Positions 58,401-64,000 of a DNA stretch of 64,000 nt are shown here, in pieces. The DNA comes from Micromussa lordhowensis (taxonomy: Eukaryota; Cnidaria; Anthozoa; Scleractinia; Lobophylliidae). Below the pieces are notes generated by a model, which saw nothing but the letters and a program-made list of their open reading frames with translations, made no database searches and was not told where the DNA came from. Position 1 is the stretch's first letter. Each line of letters opens with the position of its first letter. A program made the translations under genes and the position numbers. The DNA lies in the NCBI GenBank assembly GCA_964020085.1, contig OZ026603.1, forward strand, positions 10,847,426 through 10,911,425, in the 5' to 3' direction.

Positions 58401-60320
58401 AGGAGAGAGTTGTCGTCCGAAAAGAGTTTGGAAAAGGTAACATTTGTTTCAAAAATTACGTGAATTTTTACCGTACTTATACTTCAAGGTATAAAATGCG
58501 AATATTTTAATTGAACTTGGGGGAATATACATAAAGGAGGTTGACACAAATTGATCTTAAAACGGCTTATGTGGTTAAATACTCAATAGGTACTAATTCC
58601 AGTGTCATGAAAAGAAACATCGTATTCGCTGAGAAACTATTTTTTTGAAAATACTTTTTTATTCAATTTATTTTGATTTTTATACTACATTATATATTAC
58701 ATGTATAATCATTTTTTTTTCATATCATATCATATCATTATTTTCTTTTTCTTTTTTTGCTGTTGTTGTTGTAGTTGTTTTTATCGTACTGTTACTGTGT
58801 GCCCATTAAGAACAGACTGCTTTACAACTTCCCGTGACATAGCTACTGTAAAATTCCGAAAGTAACTAGGGTCCTTACAGTCTTTGAGGCTCCTTACGCT
58901 CGTGACCTTGGGTTTTTATGGCTTGTAAGCCTTTATGCAGTGAAGGCACTGATTTCCCAAATGGCTTTTAATAGGTATTCCATTACCAAACGAATGGGAC
59001 GTGCATCCAAAAGACAGTTCCGGCAAAGAGGAGGAAGTTCATCTAGTGTCATTGGATCCTGTCACCCACGCGAACGAGTACAAAAAGGTGGCTGATGAGG
59101 TTCGCAAGACCTCCCCTATCACCATCACTAAAATTCAGAGAGTACAGAACCCTACCCTGTATCGTGTTTATATGGTGAGAAAAGACCAAATGGAGCAGAA
59201 GAAAGGAAGCAATGAACGACCACTTTTCCATGGTACAGCTAAAGGTAGTTGTGCTACTATCAACAAGACTGGTTTCAACAGAAGCTATTGTGGGAAGAAT
59301 GGTAAGTTCGCGGAATTTGCGCAAGCTTGTAAATTTAGCCATTTTTCTTTATTAATTTTAGATGCACGAGTGGACCATCATAAGTCGAGTCTGTTAACAA
59401 TTTTATAACTAATATATGAGAAAGTCATTACCTAACAAATGCAAATTATTATTCCTAGTCCAGCAAAACAAAATCCACCCGTCAAAACCTTTCCTTGAAA
59501 CTACAAATTGCGAACCCAACGAAGACGTCGTTAACTGCTCAGTATTTTTTAAATCTTGTATAAGTACATTTAAGAGGTATTTTACACAGAGAATTCGTCT
59601 AAAGTGTATATCAAGGATAAATTATAAGGATCCTTTTAAAATCTCGTTGTCACGTTTAAATACAAAACTTAGTAAATAGTGTGGCGACTCGCCACTCCAG
59701 GAACATCGACAAACCTGGCGCTCGTGTTGTACAAAGCAAAAACATATCATAAAACGTGGTTCAGGAGTCACCCCGTTAGAAATGCACTCTTCTTATCACC
59801 CCATTAATACTCTAGTTTCTCGCCGCCAAAAGGAAATTCGAATGCAGCTTAGAAGAGACTGTTGGCTGAGTTTTCAACATCACAGATTGCTGTCAGGCAT
59901 GAAGAATTGTTTAGGTTTTTTTTCCTTACATTCTCAGTATCGTAACATTTAGACGTAAGGTGCGCGTGAAGCCCTTTGAAAGAACGAAATTTAAACATTT
60001 CAACCCTCTGATGAGCTCTGTTTTAACTGATTTTAGCCACCATGTTTGGAAATGGCGTTTATTTTGCCCGAGATGCTCTCTATTCTACACAGACCAAGTA
60101 TTCACCACCTGATGGAGCCGGAAACCGCCACATGTATCTTGCACGTGTCCTTGTTGGTGAGTACACGACTGGACGCCAGGGAATGATAACCCCACCTCCC
60201 AAGGGAAGTGACGCCACAGATGCTTACGACACTGTCGTGGATAACCCCATGAATCCAACCATTTTCGTTGTGTTCTATGATAATCAGTGCTATCCAGATT
60301 ATCTGATAACTTTTAAATGA
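36897..60320 (+). CDS. PARP14: PARP14-like macrodomain mono-ADP-ribosyltransferase (twelve exons)
   Basis: Exons: 36897-37056, 39100-39209, 39932-40082, 42707-42958, 43642-43911, 44337-44573, 45818-46054, 52795-55121, 55536-55757, 56852-58436, 58975-59301, 60037-60320. Phases match at every junction and the total is 6162 nt (2053 residues). Six tandem RRMs (about 1-490) come first, then KH-like repeats (about 500-990), macrodomains at about 1001-1185, 1235-1405 and 1463-1630, a WWE-like domain (about 1775-1845) and the PARP domain (about 1877-2053). The triad H1936, Y1968, I2035 predicts mono-ADP-ribosylation, not polymer synthesis. Human PARP14 (1801 residues) has the same macro x3-WWE-PARP end but fewer RRMs. 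Such proteins write and read ADP-ribose marks in interferon and antiviral responses. Exon 8 ends at a GC donor. Introns are rich in transposons. Confidence 0.92.
37792..37954. mobile_element. 163-bp fold-back MITE in PARP14-like intron 1
   Basis: Arms of about 60 bp: TAGACCCTTTGCATAAATGG ... CATCCTTAGCCT against AGGCTAAGGATG ... CCATTTATGCAAAGGGTCTA. Confidence 0.88.
38017..38150. mobile_element. 134-bp fold-back element in PARP14-like intron 1
   Basis: The outer arms ATAGAGCATTTTTTCTGC / ACGGAAAAAGTGCTCTAT and inner arms CATAGCCTCATCTAAACAC / GTGTTTAGATGAGGTTATG pair. A smaller GGGAGAATT/AATTCTCCC hairpin is at the centre. Confidence 0.85.
39100..39209 (+). CDS. PARP14: PARP14-like exon 2: second half of RRM1
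   Basis: Acceptor GCTCTGACAG, donor GATCAG|GTGAGA. AENVGSRVHTINGRQVEVSC completes RRM1. Phase 1 in, phase 0 out. Confidence 0.85.
39932..40082 (+). CDS. PARP14: PARP14-like exon 3: first half of RRM2
   Basis: The acceptor is a long T-tract ending GGATCCCAAG. Encodes TKVIIHGLSQNTTKDALQNY, FENTRRSGGGDVEEV and HIKFESAE. Donor GAAG|GTACAG, phase 1. Confidence 0.85.
40190..41110. repeat. region rich in TTTCATGG / CCATGAAA motifs
   Basis: Dozens of scattered CATGAA/TTCATG words, many as the palindrome TTCATGGCCATGAAA, without a fixed period. Probably a decayed fold-back repeat in intron 3. Confidence 0.5.
41421..42180. mobile_element. 760-bp non-autonomous DNA transposon (hAT-like ends)
   Basis: Terminal inverted repeats CAGGGCTCGAAATT / AATTTCGAGCCCTG, many subterminal GTCGCC/GGCGAC copies at both ends, and a 5-bp flank repeat CTTTC on both sides. 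CAGGG ends suggest hAT, but hAT normally duplicates 8 bp, so the class is uncertain. No transposase frame. Lies in PARP14-like intron 3. Confidence 0.8.
42437..42620 (+). repeat. TCAA/TCGA/GTCA simple-repeat tract
   Basis: Imperfect (TCAA)n grading into TCGATCAA and then CAGTCAGTCAG-like units. Ends about 85 bp before exon 4. Confidence 0.8.
42707..42958 (+). CDS. PARP14: PARP14-like exon 4: end of RRM2, start of RRM3
   Basis: Acceptor CCTTCTCTAG, donor GGTG|GTAAGT. AKRVVERDKHTLNEATLDVS ends RRM2; IEVAGLPASATKDSILNYFE with KRRSGGGEVETV begins RRM3. Confidence 0.88.
43177..43610. repeat. SINE pair with inverted tail, intron 4
   Basis: 43177-43209 and 43276-43308 are 33-bp perfect inverted repeats made of the SINE tail (GAAAATATACTGCGATGATC...). 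A complete copy follows at about 43412-43610: ATCGCTCAGTTGGTAGAGC (A box), an arm with loop CCGGTAT whose centre GGT would be a Thr anticodon, CGGGTTCGAATCCCG (B box), a short T run and the same tail. Derived from tRNA-Thr; not a tRNA gene, since the acceptor stem is mismatched. Confidence 0.8.
43642..43911 (+). CDS. PARP14: PARP14-like exon 5: end of RRM3, start of RRM4
   Basis: Acceptor ATACTTGCAG, donor GAAA|GTAAGT. DKHVLDGATLKVT ends RRM3; IEVHGLAATTTKDSICMFFE with RRSGGGEVEHV begins RRM4. A SINE pair sits directly upstream in the intron. Confidence 0.88.
44337..44573 (+). CDS. PARP14: PARP14-like exon 6: end of RRM4, start of RRM5
   Basis: Acceptor GAAGGTGCAG, donor TACG|GTAAGT. NKGALVLDNAELKITIRKP ends RRM4. 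RLVVKGLSDKTTRDGLQSYM begins RRM5, which has lost the SGGGE loop (VVSGEEVLAI). Confidence 0.85.
44893..44990. repeat. pogo-like terminal-repeat fragment
   Basis: CAGTAGAACCCCGGTAACTC followed by GTTCGAGTTAGCGGGGTTTC: one transposon end with an internal inverted echo. No opposite end was found. Confidence 0.5.
45567..45720. mobile_element. 154-bp TA-flanked MITE (pogo/Tigger type)
   Basis: Ends CAGTCGAACCCCTATTAAG and TTTAATAGGAATTGAACTG are imperfect inverted repeats flanked by TA on both sides. Lies just before exon 7. Confidence 0.8.
45818..46054 (+). CDS. PARP14: PARP14-like exon 7: end of RRM5, start of RRM6
   Basis: Acceptor CTTTCGGCAG, donor GAAG|GTATTA. VAKRQLDERQLSIEQ ends RRM5; VQVTGLNRENTTEDAVLYYF with KHGGGDVINV begins RRM6. 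Confidence 0.87.
46055..47347. other. PARP14-like intron 7, left part
   Basis: AT-rich intron sequence without supported exon or bounded repeat before the Penelope-like fragment. Confidence 0.5.
47348..48058. mobile_element. Penelope-like element 3' fragment with 5' inversion
   Basis: Minus strand 47694-47348 encodes, with frameshifts, the segment YKEALQKSGYSYTL, NPPFSKNV-TNIGREFLNLI and HKLRKLFNKNNLKLNYS. Plus strand 47694-48050 encodes what follows in such proteins: NMKNIIDGHNKAILKH, CPLKGECLVKEVVYQGAI, and the GIY-YIG nuclease part ETYVGLTATEFKTRWRNHQ through KLIKHLWQLKDQ and KILAQAK. The two parts meet head to head at about 47694 with their protein order conserved, the twin-priming type of inversion. 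It is cut off at the gypsy LTR. Confidence 0.85.
48058..48158 (-). repeat. truncated 3' LTR of the gypsy element
   Basis: Carries the ATACATAATTTATACCCGCG to TATCGTAACA part of the LTR. The distal 53 bp or so are absent and Penelope-like sequence follows. Confidence 0.85.
48239..49779 (-). pseudogene. gypsy integrase, frameshifted
   Basis: 49779-49153 holds the HHCC-type zinc region (HSSHQGIESTLRRARETIYW, CETCASY) and first catalytic Asp (STDLFDLD). After a frame break 49264-48239 holds DSGSQYTSREF and HQSNGRAESAVKEAKKI with the second Asp and the Glu, then a basic C-terminal tail. DDE core complete in residues but split between frames. Confidence 0.85.
49833..51803 (-). pseudogene. gypsy pol: zinc knuckles, protease, RT, RNase H
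   Basis: 656-codon open frame: two CCHC knuckles (CKYCGGNHELKREKC, CGKCGKSNHFARVC), a protease site reading GTGAT where DTGAT or DSGAT is needed (Asp lost), RT with VDCKDGYWQI and a YAIADDI active site, and RNase H with IQCDASEGGRGAALL and SDHKPLETI. Cut by a stop before the integrase. The open length suggests recent activity; the protease change marks it as dead. Confidence 0.88.
51670..52336 (-). pseudogene. gypsy gag, frameshifted
   Basis: A first frame from 52336 (MSGDEGTTSTNTASTASVGS) breaks near 52150 into a second carrying QKFEEYCIGQTNETFEWYLF, a gag capsid-like region. The zinc-knuckle part then continues in the pol frame. Structural RNA-packaging protein in an intact element; not functional here. 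Confidence 0.8.
52356..52509 (-). repeat. 5' LTR of the gypsy element
   Basis: Plus-strand reading begins TGTTTCGAAG and ends ATATCGTAACA. It differs at a few positions from the shared part of the 3' LTR (for example CGTAAAG/CATAAAG and GAGAGG/GACAGG), so the insertion is fairly young but not new. Confidence 0.88.
52795..55121 (+). CDS. PARP14: PARP14-like exon 8: end of RRM6, KH-like repeats, macrodomain 1
   Basis: Acceptor CTTTCCATTGCAG. VLLKSHSLNGAKLEVS ends RRM6. About 500 residues of KH-like alpha/beta repeats follow. Macrodomain 1 shows VDVIVNTANCTLHHVGGVSK, GKLPFKKVIHAVGPKW and LPAISTGVYDFP, the motifs of an ADP-ribose-binding fold. The exon ends GAGAAG|GCAAGT, a GC donor, and the next exon continues macrodomain 2 in frame. 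Confidence 0.9.
55536..55757 (+). CDS. PARP14: PARP14-like exon 9: macrodomain 2, middle
   Basis: Acceptor GTTCCTCAG, donor GAACAG|GTACAA, phase 0 both sides. VDVIVNSVASDLDLS, then ARALSNAAGPALQQECKAIG. NS replaces NAN, so ligand contact may differ from macrodomain 1. Confidence 0.9.
56852..58436 (+). CDS. PARP14: PARP14-like exon 10: end of macrodomain 2, macrodomain 3, KH-like, WWE-like
   Basis: Acceptor AATCCTTTGCAG, donor AAAAG|GTAACA. IAIPALGTGNLGYP ends macrodomain 2. Macrodomain 3 runs from VQVEVGDITKEVTDAIAILS through GGGVGTAILNAGGPTIQQEC to FPAVGTGNIGKD. A basic linker (GSGRKKRGRSRG) may be a nuclear signal. The WWE-like part has TQWFYRDDDGSWEPYD. Confidence 0.9.
58975..59301 (+). 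CDS. PARP14: PARP14-like exon 11: PARP catalytic domain, NAD-binding half
   Basis: Acceptor GGCTTTTAATAG, donor GAATG|GTAAGT. IQRVQNPTLYRVYMVRKDQM and RPLFHGTAKGS carry the conserved catalytic His of HGT (H1936). Confidence 0.9.
60037..60320 (+). CDS. PARP14: PARP14-like exon 12: PARP catalytic domain end and stop
   Basis: Acceptor ACTGATTTTAG. FGNGVYFARDALYS supplies Y1968; NPTIFVVFYDNQCYPDYLIT supplies I2035 in the position that is Glu in polymer-forming PARPs. Ends TTTAAATGA. Confidence 0.92.
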
Positions 60321-62336
60321 GTAGGTCTTGTGTTCTTTTTTAACTGCGCCGATGAAAGTCAAGCTAGAAATACCAAAGTTACTTATTAGAGATAATTAGT
60401 ATTCAATTAGTATTCCTGTGGTATAAATTAGGTCTAGATTAGCAATTTAGGGCTCGGGTTTGTTGTTTAATGTAACCCGTGCGATTTAATTTTCACCTTT
60501 TTTTTCGCTACATGCGACATGCGAAAATGCCCTCGTCCAACGAATGAATTTCAAAACAACCACCGGTATCTTAGTGGAAATTCCTTCATTTGAACCAGTC
60601 TTTCTCACGGTAAACAGGAACTGTCCCGGCCTGAATTTCATACGGAATTCGTACGAGCTTCTACCCAAGCTTTCCGTCACTTTAACTTTATCGTAGTTGT
60701 TGTTGCTTTCAGTTATGCATTTTTGAAAATTATGTTCTTCCTTAACTACTTCTACTACAGGCCTCATTTGATCTAAAATCTACTTGCATAACATAGATGT
60801 ATAACCTCTTTCTTTAAATGTTTTTAACATTTAAAAATGTTACAAAGGAAAACGCATGATCAGTTTTTTCTCTCTTTATTGCGCGTTACTTCCCAAATTT
60901 CAAGCACAAAAACGAATGAAACGTGGATTTTCTAGAAAATCGTTTCGAAATTTAAGAGAGGTTTTCTTAATTATGAAAATGGTAAGGTAGAAAAATTGTT
61001 TGCTTAATTTAGAGGTCTCAGCCACCTTTCCTTTAGCTACCAAACATTCTTCTTAGAGACCTAGAAGACGGCGATGTTTCTTCGTTTTGCAGGACTTTGA
61101 ATTATTCCTAGATATGTTAAGTTTTATTCTTACCGCTTTTGGGGAGAAGTTAGCACGTTTATCTTGTTGAACGAACAGGATCTTACTGGCAGATATCTCG
61201 AGAGGCTGGGCTAATTCTTCTCGAGCTCTATAAATAGGAAACCCATAGTAATCATCCCATCGTTATCTACCGGAAGACTTGTTAAAATTAAAAAAAACTT
61301 GGACGATAAGAAACCAATTAAGCCACCATTTTTTTGCAAGTCGCACTGTGATGCGGGCTACTGTCGCTACGGGTGGAAGGAAGTGTGTGGTAGAACTGGT
61401 TCTATACTGAAAGGGTCGTTTGATAGGCGAAAAGCACGTAGCTTTTAAGTTCAGTACGACAACAGCTTAAGTTATAGTGTATTTTTTTCCTTTACTGCCA
61501 GATTAGTACTCGCCTGGCCTTTTCCACCCATCTAAGACCAGAAAGAAGAATTCATCTTAAGTCGGCCATGTCAAATAATTAGCTAGGATCATCATTGCCA
61601 AGTGTGCACAAGTATTTGTCAGTTGTGATCAATTTTAGCATTATGCACTAGTTTCAGTATCATCTGTTGCAGTTTTTTTTCGGACTTTCTCTAGAGCGAT
61701 ATATTTTTTGTTAATAAAGACTACCTTTTTAAATTAAGCGTGGTAAAACCAGGACCAATCCACAGTCTGACCTCCGTCAATGGCTACTATCCGGCAACAT
61801 TTAAAAACTACCTTTTTTTAGCCCCCAATAGGCGAACTTGTCCCTTCCATAGTGAACACTTTTCGTGGTCCCAATTGCTTTCGCTTTAAGAGGATTAACT
61901 GTTATCCCAAATCCCAATCACAGTTAATAAAATAAACATGAAAATTTATGCAACACTTGACGAAAAAAGAAGGGCACTGCAATCGATGCCAAGCAAGTGC
62001 AGGAGATTGGTGTGTTCGTGTCGATATTGGTTTTGGAATAGTCCCGGTCAGTGAAGCTGTCGACACGTGTTTTATTAGTTTTTAAAGCAAGAACAGAATA
62101 CAATGAAGTTTTGGATTTCGTTCGTTACTCGGTTCGGTCTAACAAGAGTCGGAAGAATGTATCTAAGTGCTTGTTTTTCCATGTCTTTTGTGCATTGTTT
62201 CTAAAGAGGGTGTTATTTAGTGCTAGCGGGAAACTGAAAAGGGTTTTTAAGGTTTGCACGGCTAGGAGACCGTGAAGTGCTCTATGAAGCTAACGTAGCC
62301 AGTAAGTGGGAGCCCCGGCCCACTTATCTTAGTAAG
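60321..62336. other. 3' flank of the PARP14-like gene, gene-free
   Basis: No AATAAA was found in the first kilobase. An AATAAA occurs near 61713. No supported exon on either strand. Confidence 0.4.
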
Positions 62337-62945
62337 TAACAATTATTCGCCGAAGGCAAAGTGAATATTGGTGAATATTCAACGATGTTCACGAGCCTGA
62401 GGCGAATAATTGTTTTAGTATAATTGCTCAGGTGATTACAGAAATACGTAAACAAAGGATCTGACCGAAAAACGTTAAATTCTATTTGTCATTGTCACTC
62501 GCCAATGAACAACTACGAGCACAGATCGCATCGTTCAATACATCACATGGTCAAAACGGCAAGTGTTTTTTGCATGTTTTAAAACGTTCTGCCTCTATGA
62601 AAAAGCCAAAGCGAAAAAGCTAGAATTCTCTCAAAGTGTTAGATCCTGTTAGATACATAAAGTAACTAAATAAAGTGTTGCGAAAATTTAATAGCTGTTT
62701 TGATTTACTCGTGCATATCGACATAAGTGTATAGTGAACACACGTAAACTTCTTGGCGTCTTTGGTATTTCTCGGAATAGGATATTCTTTCATTATATTA
62801 ACTTCTTCTTCAGAGACATCGACAAAGCGCGAGGCAGCAATTTTGAAAATAACGTGAGGTGAATATAGCGGAATATGACGCCATTCTCGACCAATGAGGG
62901 CGCGCGAATTTTTATAATCACCTGAGTAATTATGCTTCTAATAAT
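62337..62945. mobile_element. about 600-bp fold-back/TIR element
   Basis: Left end holds AACAATTATTCGCC / GGCGAATAATTGTT (62337-62413), then TATAATTGCTCAGGTGATTA. The right end (62913-62945) carries the inverted counterpart TAATCACCTGAGTAATTATG followed by AATAATTATT. Interior non-coding. Non-autonomous DNA element, class unknown. Confidence 0.6.
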
Positions 62946-64000
62946 TATTATATGCTACAGTTAACGTTTTTGGAGACACTTAGAATCGACGTTCCATCAG
63001 TCCGTGTCACTCAACCGTTCGTGGAATAAATATCTCGAGCTTGAGAACGAAGTTTTTTTTTATCAGTTGTATTTGCTGTAGCTGTGTTATTCGTGCCAGC
63101 AATAAAAGCAACGCTTCTTGCATTCGTGTTGCTTCAGATACCTGATGTCTTTGTCGCCGTTCAAAACCGGTTGGGTGTACACGGCGCGGTACTTTTAGCA
63201 CGCAGTTGTCAGTGAACAATCGTGTTGAGTATTCTTAGCAAAGGGAAACTGTGTGCAAAACAGTTTGTATACCTCCAAATAAAGAAAATTGTGAAAATCT
63301 GCAGTCTTTTCTCCTCTATAAGGCTCCTCAATAGAGCATTTTGCCCTCGTATGGCGATACCCTCCACTACCCGACCCATCTTAGGATTCGAACCCTGTAA
63401 CACAAAGGAGATTGCAGGACAATTTTGAAGAATGCGACAATAGACAATAGAAACGCACAAGAAATCGAAATTGTCAGCTATGCCACTCTGTTCCACCACA
63501 GAGAAAACTTTTAAGTTCTTATAAGCAGAAAAACAACACACAGTGATATAGGAAGGACACGACCAGTTGTGACGAGAAAAACAAAGAACTATGCACGAAG
63601 TAGCAAGAAACTGTCGTCGGAGACTTTCCCGGTAATAGAATTCCTTGGCAGAACTAGATTTAGAAAGGCCTTAAGCAACTTGTTAATGCGGCGCTGAGGA
63701 ATGAATATGCGGCTGCGGGAAAGATCCCAGACAATTCCCAACCATTCTCAAATTTTGGTAGGAACCCAAATAGATTTCTCCTAATTGTCAGATCTCACAA
63801 CGGAGGTAGTATTCTGAACTACGGAGAAATCAAGGAGACATCCTGCACCGTCAACCAAATATAAAACCAGGGATATGCCCTGAGAGCGTCAATGCTTCAT
63901 AAAAGGTGTTAAAACCTTGGTGAACACAGAAGGCGCCGACGAGAGACGAAAGCACGGGAGCACGGTGAAAACAAAATAGGCGGGTTTTTTGAGAGCTACC
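62946..64000. other. gene-free stretch to window end
   Basis: Only short frames without recognisable domains or splice context. Confidence 0.4.

Overview
This is eukaryotic nuclear DNA, most likely from a cnidarian and probably an anthozoan such as a stony coral. The evidence is GT-AG split genes, AT-rich introns and intergenic DNA full of small inverted-repeat elements, tRNA-derived SINEs, Penelope-like, LINE and Ty3/gypsy remnants, paired discoidin-domain exons and a rhodopsin-type receptor on one coding exon. No operon, ribosome-binding site or CRISPR array applies. The species assignment is inference.

Layout. 1-13.0 kb has no gene I can support. It holds SINEs, MITEs, a short telomere-like tract and a broken Penelope-like element. 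13.05-14.03 kb encodes a class A GPCR. 14.7-20.3 kb is repeats: a palindromic dispersed repeat, a large AAACCGGTTT minisatellite, and a LINE reverse-transcriptase remnant with an inverted 5' part and an internal octamer array. 20.8-22.9 kb holds two decayed tandem copies of a two-exon F5/8-type-C (discoidin) module. 23-28 kb is repeats, a retroelement RT scrap and one possible secreted-protein exon.

The core is 28.6-60.3 kb: two multi-exon genes arranged head to head. On the minus strand five exons (36425 to 28632) give a 1275-residue DTX3L-like E3 ligase with RRM, KH-like segment, macrodomain, long low-complexity linker, RING and Deltex C-terminal domain. On the plus strand twelve exons (36897 to 60320) give a 2053-residue PARP14-like mono-ADP-ribosyltransferase with six tandem RRMs, KH-like repeats, three macrodomains, a WWE-like domain and a PARP catalytic domain with an H-Y-I triad. 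I built both models by matching splice sites, phase and protein-family continuity. Both coding lengths are exact multiples of three with one terminal stop. The start codons lie 471 bp apart, and the gap carries ISRE-like, GAS-like and NF-kB-like motifs. In human the IFN-inducible DTX3L/PARP9 pair shares a bidirectional promoter, with PARP14 and PARP15 nearby. The window therefore looks like an early-branching animal version of that antiviral ADP-ribosylation/ubiquitin locus. Here the ligase carries its own macrodomain, which in human is supplied by the partner PARP9.

The PARP14-like introns have collected transposons, including a degenerate antisense Ty3/gypsy element in intron 7 abutting an inverted Penelope-like fragment. 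60.3-64 kb has no gene I can support.
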